Part shown: positions 1 to 6,249 of the stretch, in pieces
How positions within the stretch are numbered: position 1 is the stretch's first letter
Layout of the letters: the number at the start of each line of letters is the position of its first letter
NCBI GenBank assembly: GCA_021798135.1
Contig: JAJZYI010000144.1
Coordinates: forward strand, 1 to 8,372
Direction: 5' to 3'
Origin: Actinomycetes bacterium
Lineage (GTDB): Bacteria; Actinomycetota; Acidimicrobiia; Acidimicrobiales; UBA8190
DNA: 8,372 bases
Notes under the pieces: generated by a model
What the model saw: only the letters and a program-made list of their open reading frames with translations
The model's database searches: none
What the model was told of the DNA's origin: nothing
Made by a program: the position numbers and the translations under genes

Positions 1-1
1 C

Positions 2-49
2 GGCGCCCCGGCGGGCGGTGCGGATGGCGCCCCGGCGGGCGGTGCGGAC
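2..49 (+). repeat. 24-bp in-frame tandem repeat, two copies, within the Fe-S subunit linker
   Basis: Positions 2-25 and 26-49 are identical except for the last base (T versus C). Each copy encodes GAPAGGAD. A decayed third copy may follow (GIPAGSAG). It lies between the missing first cluster motif and the second cluster motif, where a variable linker would be tolerated. Confidence 0.85.
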
Positions 50-646
50 GGCATCCCGGCCGGGAGCGCGGGGACGACGGGCGTCCGCTGGCTCATGTCG
101 TCCGACGTCTGCAAGCACTGCAGCCGCGCCGCCTGCCTGGACGTCTGCCCGACCGGCGCCCTGTTCAGGACGGAGCTCGGTGCCGTGGTCGTGCAGCGTG
201 ACGTGTGCAACGGGTGCGGCTACTGCATCCCGGCCTGCCCGTACGGCGTGATCGGCCAGCGCCCGGGGGACGGCCGGGCGTGGAAGTGCACGCTGTGCAG
301 CGACCGGCTGGCCGAGGGGCTCCGACCGGCGTGCGCGACGGCGTGCCCCACACGGTCGATCCAGTTCGGCCCCCTCGACGAGCTCCGGGAGCAGGCCGCC
401 CGGCGCCTCGCCGAGCTGCACGGCGCCGGCGTCGCGGCCGCCCGGCTGTACGGGCACGACCCCGGCGACGGGGTGGGCGGGGCCGGCGCCTTCTTCCTGC
501 TGCTGGACGAGCCGGAGGTCTACGGCCTGCCGCCCGACCCGGTCGTCACCACGCGGGACCTGCCGGCCATGTGGCGCCGGGTGGCGCTCGCAGCGACTGC
601 CCTGGCCGGTGCCGGGCTGGCCGCCTTCGCGGGGCGGCGGCGGTGA
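2..646 (+). CDS. Fe-S electron-transfer subunit of a formate dehydrogenase-type oxidoreductase (5' partial)
   Basis: The frame is open from the left edge and ends at TGA 644-646, giving 214 visible residues. Three complete four-cysteine sets are seen: CKHC-x4-C-x3-CP (visible residues about 37-50), CNGCGYCIPACP (about 69-80), and CTLC...CATACP (about 96-117). The FdhB/HybA/DmsB family carries four such sets, so the first one and the start codon lie upstream. The ATG at 95 is an internal methionine in the family's RWLMSSDVCKHC block and is not the start. A GAFFLLLDEPEVYGLPPDP stretch and a C-terminal hydrophobic helix (about residues 190-210) followed by RRR fit FdhB-type subunits anchored by one tail helix. 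The role would be passing electrons from a molybdopterin catalytic subunit to the membrane partner encoded next. The visible N-terminal linker is Gly/Ala-rich and built of a 24-bp tandem repeat. The formate substrate is inferred from family resemblance; another molybdopterin enzyme is possible. Confidence 0.88.
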   Translation, partial: GAPAGGADGAPAGGADGIPAGSAGTTGVRWLMSSDVCKHCSRAACLDVCPTGALFRTELGAVVVQRDVCNGCGYCIPACPYGVIGQRPGDGRAWKCTLCSDRLAEGLRPACATACPTRSIQFGPLDELREQAARRLAELHGAGVAAARLYGHDPGDGVGGAGAFFLLLDEPEVYGLPPDPVVTTRDLPAMWRRVALAATALAGAGLAAFAGRRR

Positions 647-1590
647 GCCCCCGCCGGCGCGGGGGCGAGCAGCCGGTGGTCCCCGAAGCCAGCTTCGGCT
701 CCTACTACGGACGGCCGGTGGTCCGGGCGCCGGTGTGGCGGTCACCGGACATCCCCGGCTACCTGTTCCTCGGCGGGCTGGCGGGGGCGTCGTCGGTGCT
801 CGGCGCGGGGGCGTCGGTGACCGGCCGGCCCGGCCTGGCACGCGCCGCCAAGCTGGGAGCGGCGATCGCCACGGCGGCCGGTGGGGTCGCCCTGGTGCAC
901 GACCTGGGGCGCCCGGCCCGGTTCCTCAACATGCTCCGCGTGCTCAAGCCGACGTCGCCGATGAGCGTCGGGAGCTGGATCCTGTCGGGCTACGGCGCCA
1001 GCACCGCCCTGGCCGCGGCGGCGGACGTCACCGGCCGTGCCGCGGCGCTCGGGAACCTGGCCACCGCCGGCTCCGCCGTGCTCGGCCCGTTGCTGGCCAC
1101 CTACACGGGCGCCCTCCTGGCGGACACCGCCGTTCCCGCCTGGCACCAGGCGCACCGCGACCTCCCGCTCGTGTTCGCGGCCTCGGCTGCGGCCGCTGCC
1201 GGCGGCCTCGGTCTGGCGGCCGCGCCGCTCGCCGAGAGCGGCCCGGCGAGGAGGCTGGCCGTCCTCGGCGGCGCCGCCGAGCTGGCCGGCTTCGCCGCCA
1301 TGCGGGCCCGGCTGGGGGACGTGGCCGAGCCGTACGGCACGGGCCGGGCCGGCACCTACCGTCGGGCTGCCGAGCTGCTCGGAACGGTGGGCACCGCGGG
1401 CGCCGCGCTCGCGGGCGGGCGGAGCCGCTTGGTCGCCGCCGCCTCGGGGCTGTCGCTCGTGGCGGCGTCGGCGGCCACGCGGTGGTCGGTGTTCCACGCC
1501 GGCGGGCAGTCGGCCGCGGATCCTCGCTACACGGTCGAGCCGCAGCGGCGCAGGCTGGCAGGGCGACCGGCCGGCGACGCGGCGTCGTAG
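643..1590 (+). CDS. NrfD/polysulfide reductase-type integral membrane subunit
   Basis: The protein has 315 aa from GTG 643, which overlaps the preceding TGA (GTGA), so translational coupling to the Fe-S subunit is likely. The frame is open far upstream inside the previous gene; that part is out-of-frame shadow, and the overlap fixes the start. It is mostly hydrophobic, with about eight membrane-spanning stretches beginning near residues 38-58. NrfD-family hallmarks are HDLGRPARFLNMLRVLKP (86-103) followed by SPMSVGSW (105-112), and TYTGALLADTAVPAWH (153-168). The short soluble tail ends FHAGGQSAADPRYTVEPQ. Subunits of this family anchor Fe-S partners and exchange electrons with membrane quinone. 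With the upstream gene it would form the membrane module of a formate dehydrogenase-like complex. No clear Shine-Dalgarno site precedes the GTG. The family assignment is firm; the enzyme's substrate is inferred. Confidence 0.87.
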   Translation: MSPRRRGGEQPVVPEASFGSYYGRPVVRAPVWRSPDIPGYLFLGGLAGASSVLGAGASVTGRPGLARAAKLGAAIATAAGGVALVHDLGRPARFLNMLRVLKPTSPMSVGSWILSGYGASTALAAAADVTGRAAALGNLATAGSAVLGPLLATYTGALLADTAVPAWHQAHRDLPLVFAASAAAAAGGLGLAAAPLAESGPARRLAVLGGAAELAGFAAMRARLGDVAEPYGTGRAGTYRRAAELLGTVGTAGAALAGGRSRLVAAASGLSLVAASAATRWSVFHAGGQSAADPRYTVEPQRRRLAGRPAGDAAS

Positions 1591-1629
1591 CGGGACCGGT
1601 CCACGGCCGAGCGCGAGCGGCGCCCGCGG

Positions 1630-1649
1630 GCCGGCGCGTCGTCGCCGGC
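1630..1649. terminator. GC hairpin between convergent genes, candidate bidirectional terminator
   Basis: GCCGGCG (1630-1636) and CGCCGGC (1643-1649) form a perfect 7-bp stem with a 6-nt loop CGTCGT. An alternative outer stem pairs GCGGGCCG (1626-1633) with CGGCCCGC (1657-1664). It sits 39 nt after the NrfD-like stop and 62 nt beyond the methyltransferase stop on the other strand. There is no T-tract, so it would be a U-less hairpin of the kind proposed for high-GC actinobacteria. Chance hairpins are common at this GC content. Confidence 0.35.
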
Positions 1650-1711
1650 GGCGAGGCGGCCCGCTGTCGGCTGCAGGGCGGCGCCTGTTGGGCTCCCCGC
1701 GGTGACGGCGC

Positions 1712-2587
1712 TCACCCGCCTGGCCGGCGGCCCCACGCCGTGACCAGCGGCGGCTGCGCCAGGTCGAGCTGCCCGGCGGCCACGGCGCGCAGGTGGTCGT
1801 CGATCTCGGCCTCCGTGGCGACCCCCCGCCGGACGAGCTCGTCGCGCAGCATCGCGACGGTGGCCGACTCGATGGTGGCGCACGCCGTGACCGACAGCGG
1901 GAGGTAGGCGTCCGCCTGGACGTCGCGCAAGCCCAGCTCCCGCAGCCGGCGCGGCAGGGTGCGACCGAAGGCCAGGTCGGCGCCCCGCTCGGCCAGCAGC
2001 GCCCGGAAGCCCTCGCGCAGCCGGTTGGCCAGGTCGTCGGCTGGACCGGCCGGGTCGAGCGAGCTGCGCGGCTGCAGGCCGGGATCCGCGTCCTCCACGA
2101 CGAGCCAGCCGCCGGGACGCAGCGCGCCGGCCATCGCCCGCAGGGCGGCGGAGCGGTCGGGCAGGTGCACCAGGAGCAGCCGGGCGTGGACGAGGTCCAG
2201 GCCGAGCGCCGGCGGACGCTCGGTGGTGACGTCGTGACGGAGCACCGTGACGTTGGGCTCGGTGATCCCGGCCAGCCACGTCACGTCGACGTCGGTGGCG
2301 ACGACGTGGCCGTCGGGGGCGACGCCCGACGCCAGCCAGCGCGCCACCGACGGGCCACCGGCGCCGACCTCCCAGCACCGCCACCCGGGCTGCAGCCCGA
2401 CGCGGGCGAGGTGGTCCCTGGTCCAGCCGTCGAAGACGGCGGCCAGCGCGGCCATCCGCTCGGCGGCACCCGGAGCCGTGCCGCCGAGCAGGTAGGCGGG
2501 CCGGTCGGGGGGCGCGTGCGGTCCGGGACCGCCCGCCGATCCGCCGGCGTGCCCGGCGGCACGGGGCTCACCGGGTCCGGCGCTCAC
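1712..2587 (-). CDS. Class I SAM-dependent methyltransferase
   Basis: The protein has 291 aa. It starts at GTG (2587-2585), which overlaps the mtnA stop by 4 bp (GTGA); the much longer open frame upstream is mtnA antiframe. The Rossmann-type SAM fold is visible: motif I EVGAGGPS (73-80), acidic strand end VVATDVD (95-101), RHDV (117-120), DLVHARLLLVHLPD (131-144) and LRPGGWLVVED (156-166). The first ~30 residues are Gly/Pro-rich and probably disordered; the conserved part appears to begin at AYLLGGTAPGAAERM. The C-terminal ~90 residues are helical and may form the substrate cap. The acceptor substrate cannot be told from sequence. Coupling to mtnA places it next to methionine/SAM recycling, but the neighbourhood alone does not show it acts in that pathway. 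It is predicted to be cytosolic, with no signal peptide or membrane segment. Confidence 0.85.
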   Translation of the reverse strand: MSAGPGEPRAAGHAGGSAGGPGPHAPPDRPAYLLGGTAPGAAERMAALAAVFDGWTRDHLARVGLQPGWRCWEVGAGGPSVARWLASGVAPDGHVVATDVDVTWLAGITEPNVTVLRHDVTTERPPALGLDLVHARLLLVHLPDRSAALRAMAGALRPGGWLVVEDADPGLQPRSSLDPAGPADDLANRLREGFRALLAERGADLAFGRTLPRRLRELGLRDVQADAYLPLSVTACATIESATVAMLRDELVRRGVATEAEIDDHLRAVAAGQLDLAQPPLVTAWGRRPGG

Positions 2588-3678
2588 GGGCGCGCCGGGT
2601 CCCCGCCGCAGAGCGCCGCCAGGGCGCCGGGGTACGGCGGGCGGGCGACGCCGCGCTCGGTCACGATGGCGTCGACGAGGGAGGCCGGCGTCACGTCGAA
2701 GGCCGGGTTCCACACGGCGGTGCCTCGGGGGGCGGTGTCGTGGCCGGCGGTCCGGCGCACCTCGTCGGGGTCCCGCTGCTCGATGGGGATGGCGGCTCCG
2801 TCCGGGCACTCCAGGTCGATCGTGTCGACTGGTGCGGCGACGAGGAAGGGGACGCCGTGGTGCCGGGCCAGCACGGCCAGCTCGTAGGTGCCGACCTTGT
2901 TGGCCACGTCCCCGTTGGCGGCGACGCGGTCGGCGCCGACGACGCAGCAGTCCACCTCGCCGGCCGCCATCAGCGCGCCGGCGGCGCTGTCGACGATCAG
3001 CGTGGCGGGAATGCCGAGGCGCCCCAGCTCCCACGCCGTGAGCCGGCTGCCCTGCAGCACCGGCCGGGTCTCGCGCACCCACACGGAGGGCGATCGGCCA
3101 GAGCGGTGCGCGCTGCGCACGACGCCGAGGGCGGTGCCGTAGCCGGCGCAGGCCAGGGCACCGGCATTGCAGTGCGTGACGATGCGGGCGCTGTCGGGGA
3201 GGAGGGCCGCGCCCAGGTCGCCGATGCGGCGGTTGCGCTCGACGTCCTCGGCCACCATCGCCAGCGCCTCGGCCAGCGGGTCCGCTGCCGACAGTGCCCG
3301 GCGGGCGCCCCGGGCCAGGTTGATGGCGGTCGGGCGCGTGGCCTCGAGCCGGGCGGCGGCCCGGGCCGGGTCCTCGCCGGCCCGGACGGCGAGCGCAACG
3401 CCGAACGCTCCGGCCACGCCCAGGGCCGGGGCACCGCGCACGACCATGGTGCGGATGGCGGTGCACATACTGCTCGCCGACGTGACCCGCTCGAACCGCA
3501 CCAGGCCGGGCAGGGCGCGCTGGTCGAGCAGCACCACGGCGTCCCCGTCCCATGCCACCGTCGGCGGCAGGCCGCGGGCGCCGTGCGCCGAGAGCTCCCC
3601 ACCCTCGGTGGCGGGTGTCGCTCCCGCTGCGTCGGCCGGGCTTCGGTCGTTGGCGGTCGGCGGGGGCACGACGGCCAT
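2584..3678 (-). CDS. mtnA: S-methyl-5-thioribose-1-phosphate isomerase
   Basis: The protein has 364 aa. It interconverts methylthioribose-1-phosphate and methylthioribulose-1-phosphate in the methionine salvage pathway, in the cytosol. Family signatures are RGAPALGVAGAFGVALAV (81-98), THCNAGALACAGYGTALGV (168-186), VRETRPVLQGSRLTAWEL (201-218) and GADRVAANGDVANKVGTYEL (248-267). The two catalytic residues known for bacterial MtnA, a Cys and an Asp, correspond to Cys170 in HCNAG and Asp250 in GADRV; both are present. Typical family members begin about where LPPTVAWDG occurs (37-45), so ATG 3678 gives an extra ~38-residue Ala/Pro-rich leader. A GTG at the Val of TVAWDG is a possible shorter start. 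No convincing Shine-Dalgarno site precedes ATG 3678. It is first of a two-gene unit with the methyltransferase. No other methionine-salvage genes are in the window. Confidence 0.93.
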   Translation of the reverse strand: MAVVPPPTANDRSPADAAGATPATEGGELSAHGARGLPPTVAWDGDAVVLLDQRALPGLVRFERVTSASSMCTAIRTMVVRGAPALGVAGAFGVALAVRAGEDPARAAARLEATRPTAINLARGARRALSAADPLAEALAMVAEDVERNRRIGDLGAALLPDSARIVTHCNAGALACAGYGTALGVVRSAHRSGRSPSVWVRETRPVLQGSRLTAWELGRLGIPATLIVDSAAGALMAAGEVDCCVVGADRVAANGDVANKVGTYELAVLARHHGVPFLVAAPVDTIDLECPDGAAIPIEQRDPDEVRRTAGHDTAPRGTAVWNPAFDVTPASLVDAIVTERGVARPPYPGALAALCGGDPARP

Positions 3679-3715
3679 CGTACGAGCGCCGCCGTGCAGC
3701 CGGGCGGAGCCGCCG

Positions 3716-3753
3716 TGCTGTTGGGGCGGATAGGTGCTGTTGGGGCGGATAGG
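3716..3753. repeat. 19-bp tandem direct repeat upstream of mtnA
   Basis: Two perfect adjacent copies of TGCTGTTGGGGCGGATAGG lie at 3716-3734 and 3735-3753, followed by a degenerate start of a third (TGCCGTT at 3754). On the mtnA strand this reads CACCTATCCGCCCCAACAG twice, ending 38 nt before ATG 3678. The position suits an operator or promoter element for mtnA or for the divergent gene at 3908. No known binding motif was recognised. Confidence 0.8.
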
Positions 3754-3897
3754 TGCCGTTCGGCCCTAGTGGGGGGCGCGGCTCGCACGGTCGAATGACC
3801 CTGCCGTCGCGGTCGGGGGGTGGGCAGCGTGCGGGCCGGTCCGGGCCCGTGCTGCCGGGCCTGGGGCCGGTCGGCGCGCAGCGGGGCGTTCCCAGCC

Positions 3898-3903
3898 AGG
3901 AGG
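3898..3903 (+). promoter_or_regulatory. Strong Shine-Dalgarno site for the small gene at 3908
   Basis: AGGAGG lies 4 nt before ATG 3908. Its match to the anti-Shine-Dalgarno core is one of the best in the window. It is the main reason for calling the short downstream frame a gene rather than a chance open frame. Confidence 0.6.
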
Positions 3904-3907
3904 GCAC

Positions 3908-4282
3908 ATGCCGGCGAACGAAGCAGCAGGCGAGCAGCACGCTCGAGTGGACGCACGCGGACGCGGTGGCCGTCCGGTGGCGGCGCCTGACGGGGGCGCC
4001 CCGACGGGTGTCGACGCCATCATCGACGACCTCCGCCACATCGCCGCCACGCTGCCAGCACAGCAGCCGGACCCAGCGGACGGGCTGGTGTGGGCGGCGT
4101 ACGACGCCGCGCTCTCGGGCCTGTACGGCGTCATCGTCGCGCTCGGCGAGGTCCAGCGGCTGTCCCGCTCGGCTGAGGCGCCGTCGGTGCCCGTGGAGCG
4201 CCGGGTCCGGCCCCGTGCGGGCGCGTGGCGTGAGGTGCCGGGCCGCACCGCGGCGGTGCGCCGGCCGCCCGCGATCGCCTGA
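3908..4282 (+). CDS. Small hypothetical protein, unrecognised
   Basis: The protein has 124 aa and I do not recognise a family. ATG 3908 has an AGGAGG site 4 nt upstream, which supports translation. Residues 1-33 are polar and Gly/Ala/Arg-rich. Residues 34-88 look helical, with the segments VDAIIDDLRHIAATLPAQ and LVWAAYDAALSGLYGVIVAL that could pack as two amphipathic helices; neither is a convincing membrane span. Residues 89-124 are Arg/Pro-rich and basic, possibly nucleic-acid-contacting or simply disordered. It is flanked by repeat-rich DNA, stands alone on its strand, and is divergent from mtnA and convergent with the MFS gene. A minus-strand frame across the same bases has low-complexity repeat content and no start signal, so the plus strand is preferred. 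Function unknown. Confidence 0.5.
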   Translation: MPANEAAGEQHARVDARGRGGRPVAAPDGGAPTGVDAIIDDLRHIAATLPAQQPDPADGLVWAAYDAALSGLYGVIVALGEVQRLSRSAEAPSVPVERRVRPRAGAWREVPGRTAAVRRPPAIA

Positions 4283-4301
4283 CCGGCACGGGTGGGGCGA
4301 C

Positions 4302-4367
4302 CCTGCGCGGGTGGGGCTGCCCGGTGGGGTGACCCCTGCGCGGGTGGGGCTGCCCGGTGGGGTGACC
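4302..4367. repeat. 33-bp tandem repeat, two perfect copies
   Basis: Copies at 4302-4334 and 4335-4367 are identical, each starting CCTGCGCGGGTGGGG and ending GGGGTGACC. A partial related piece (GCACGGGTGGGGCGACC) precedes them at 4286-4302. The array begins 19 nt after the stop of the 124-aa gene, in non-coding sequence between convergent genes. Confidence 0.85.
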
Positions 4368-4424
4368 GAGTCGGGCCGCCGGACGCTCTCGGCGGGCGGC
4401 CGCGCGCGGAGACCTCGCCGCTAG

Positions 4425-4538
4425 GGGCGCGCGTCAGCCAGCTGGCCTCCGTCGGGTGGGTCTTCCACAACCGCGACCCGGCGCCGGACCATCCGGCCAT
4501 GGGCGCGCGTCAGCCAGCTGGCCTCCGTCGGGTGGGTC
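4425..4538. repeat. Pair of 38-bp direct repeats at the 3' end of the MFS gene
   Basis: Positions 4425-4462 and 4501-4538 are identical over 38 bp, with start points 76 bp apart and unrelated spacer sequence between. Each copy starts GGGCGCGCGTCAGCC, contains the 10-bp perfect palindrome GCCAGCTGGC, and ends GGGTGGGTC. The MFS stop codon (4512-4510) and its last codons lie inside the right-hand copy. This could be an interspersed repeat family or a transcription-end element. Confidence 0.85.
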
Positions 4539-6249
4539 CTGCCCGCGTGCCCCGGTGCCGGAGCCGGTCGGCGGGCCCGTCGACGACTGGGCTCTGCGGG
4601 CCGTCCCCGAGGGGGCCGGTGGCGGCTGCCGCGGGCCGTTCCCGAGGGGCGGCGGACGCACTCGGTTCGACGCTCGGCCCGGGCCGATCCTCCGGGCCCG
4701 GCGGGGCCGCCCGGGCCGGGAGCGCCACCAGGACGACGGCGGCGGCCGCGCCCACGACCACGGCAGCGACCGTCATGGCGAGCGTCATGCCCGACACGAA
4801 GGCCTGGCGGGCCGCGGTCGCCAGCGCGTGGCCGAGCACGCCGCCGATGGTGGCGGCGACGGCCAGCGCGCCGCCGAGCGAGCCCAGGATGAGCTGGTGG
4901 ACCGATGCCGGCATGGCGTGGTGGGCGAGGTCCGGTCCGAGCAGCGCCTCGTAGCGGGTGTTGAGCAGGCTGCCCATCACGCCCACGCCGAGGGCGCCGC
5001 CCGTCTGCAGCGCGGCGCCGTTGGTGGCGGACCCCACGCCCGCCTCCCCGACCGGCACCGACCCCATGACCGATTCGGTGGCGGGGGCGAAGGCCAGGCC
5101 CGTCCCGGTGCCGATCAGCAGGAAGGCCGGCAGGGCGTCGAGGTAGGTGCCGTGCACGGTGACCTGCGCGAGCAGCGCCAGGCCGACGGTGATGAGGACC
5201 ATGCCGGCGAAGACGACCGCCTTCGTCCCCACCGCCCGCACGACCAGGCTCGACAGCGGGGCGACCACGAGCAGGATGCCGGCGATGGGCGCCACGCGCA
5301 GGCCCGTCTGCAGCGCGCTGTAGCCGAGGGAGAACTGGAGGTACTGCGTCAGCAGGAACAGGCCCCCCATCAGCGCGAAGAAGACGAGGCCCATGGCGCC
5401 CACGGCGGCGGAGAAGCGGCGGGACCTGAAGAACGACAGGGGGAGCATCGGGTGCGCCGACCGGCGCTCCCAGACGACGAACGACGCCAGGACCACCACG
5501 GCGGCGCTCATCGCACCGAGCACGATCGGTGACTCCCAGCCCCGCGAGGGGGCGTCGATCACGCCCCACAGCAGCAGTGCCATGCCGCCGACCGAGAGCA
5601 GGCTGCCGACGGGGTCGGGTGGCTTGCTCGCCGGGTTGCGTGAGTTCGGGACGAGCGCGGCGGCGACCGGCAGCGCGACGATCACGATGGGCACGTTGAC
5701 CAGGAACACCGATCCCCACCAGTAGTGGGCGAGGAGCCACCCGCCCGCCACGGGGCCGATGGCCACCCCCAGCCCGCTCGTGCCGGACCAGATCCCGATG
5801 GCCCGCGCCCGCTCGCCGGGCTCGGTGAAGAGGTTGGTGAGGATCGACAGGGTCGAGGGCATCACCGCCGCGCCGCCGATGCCCATGAAGGCCCGGGCGG
5901 CGATCAGCCGCGAGGGGTCCGCCGAGAAGGCCGACGCGGCGGAGCCGGCAGCGAACACGGCGAGGCCGGCCATGAGGACCCACTTCCGCCCGACGCGGTC
6001 GCCCAGGCTGCCCGCCACCAGCAGCAGGCCGGCGAACACGATCGAGTAGGCGTCGACGATCCACTGCAGCTCGCTCGACGAGGCGTGGAGGTCGCGCACG
6101 ATGTCGGGCAGGGCGACGTTCAGGATCGTGTTGTCGAGGCTGACGACCAGCAGGCTCACGCACAGCACGCCCAGCACCGCCCACCGGCGCCGGCCGACCC
6201 CGGCGTGCGCCGGGCGGCCGGCAGGCGTCGCCGGCGTGCCCGCGCTCAT
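4510..6249 (-). CDS. DHA2-type (EmrB/QacA-like) 14-TM MFS multidrug transporter
   Basis: The protein has 579 aa from ATG 6249, with GGGAGG at 6259-6254, 4 nt upstream. It is a proton-coupled exporter of the major facilitator superfamily, in the cytoplasmic membrane. The DHA2 signature LDNTILNVALPDI (38-50) in helix 1, motif A GSLGDRVGRKW (80-90) and motif C-like GVAIGPVAGGWLL (161-173) are present. WERRSAHPMLPLSFFRSRRF (260-279) is the usual central loop. About fourteen hydrophobic stretches run to residue ~510. The last ~70 residues are Pro/Ala/Arg-rich, low complexity, and end inside a 38-bp repeat, so the tail looks recently altered. The frame stays open far upstream, but that part is out-of-frame with the protease gene. 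The start overlaps the protease stop (ATGA), so the two are co-translated. The substrate cannot be predicted. The divergent TetR gene is the natural candidate regulator. Confidence 0.92.
   Translation of the reverse strand: MSAGTPATPAGRPAHAGVGRRRWAVLGVLCVSLLVVSLDNTILNVALPDIVRDLHASSSELQWIVDAYSIVFAGLLLVAGSLGDRVGRKWVLMAGLAVFAAGSAASAFSADPSRLIAARAFMGIGGAAVMPSTLSILTNLFTEPGERARAIGIWSGTSGLGVAIGPVAGGWLLAHYWWGSVFLVNVPIVIVALPVAAALVPNSRNPASKPPDPVGSLLSVGGMALLLWGVIDAPSRGWESPIVLGAMSAAVVVLASFVVWERRSAHPMLPLSFFRSRRFSAAVGAMGLVFFALMGGLFLLTQYLQFSLGYSALQTGLRVAPIAGILLVVAPLSSLVVRAVGTKAVVFAGMVLITVGLALLAQVTVHGTYLDALPAFLLIGTGTGLAFAPATESVMGSVPVGEAGVGSATNGAALQTGGALGVGVMGSLLNTRYEALLGPDLAHHAMPASVHQLILGSLGGALAVAATIGGVLGHALATAARQAFVSGMTLAMTVAAVVVGAAAAVVLVALPARAAPPGPEDRPGPSVEPSASAAPRERPAAAATGPLGDGPQSPVVDGPADRLRHRGTRAGPTRRRPAG
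4596..4649. repeat. Imperfect 19-bp direct repeat within the MFS C-terminal tail
   Basis: GCGGGCCGTCCCCGAGGGG (4596-4614) and GCGGGCCGTTCCCGAGGGG (4631-4649) differ at one base. Their spacing of 35 bp is not a multiple of three, so the two copies are read in different frames and encode different residues. Confidence 0.7.

Larger units (their letters stand above)
3679..3907. other. Divergent intergenic region between mtnA and the small orphan gene
   Basis: These 229 bp must hold the promoters for mtnA (minus) and probably for the gene at 3908 (plus). Apart from the 19-bp tandem repeat at 3716-3753 and the ribosome binding site at 3898-3903, no clear -35/-10 pair was seen. No SAM-riboswitch-like leader could be recognised by eye upstream of mtnA. 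Frames read through the region lack family resemblance. Confidence 0.6.

Noticed and set aside
95..646. ATG 95 as the start of the Fe-S subunit
   Set aside because: The frame is open to the left edge, and this Met lies inside the conserved RWLMSSDVCKHC block. The first cluster motif of the family would be missing if translation began here.
3679..3760. SAM or other riboswitch in the mtnA leader
   Set aside because: I could not recognise a conserved riboswitch core; only the 19-bp direct repeat stands out. A covariance-model search would settle it.
1793..3798. Long plus-strand open frames over the methyltransferase and mtnA
   Set aside because: They are antisense shadows produced by very high GC content, Gly/Arg/His-rich with no recognisable domains.
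1712..4039. A 775-codon minus-strand fusion upstream of the methyltransferase
   Set aside because: Everything before 2587 is an alternate frame over mtnA, which has intact catalytic motifs in its own frame.
3766..4500. Minus-strand 244-codon frame across the orphan gene
   Set aside because: Its content is low complexity, partly translated tandem repeat, and it has no start signal comparable to AGGAGG before ATG 3908.
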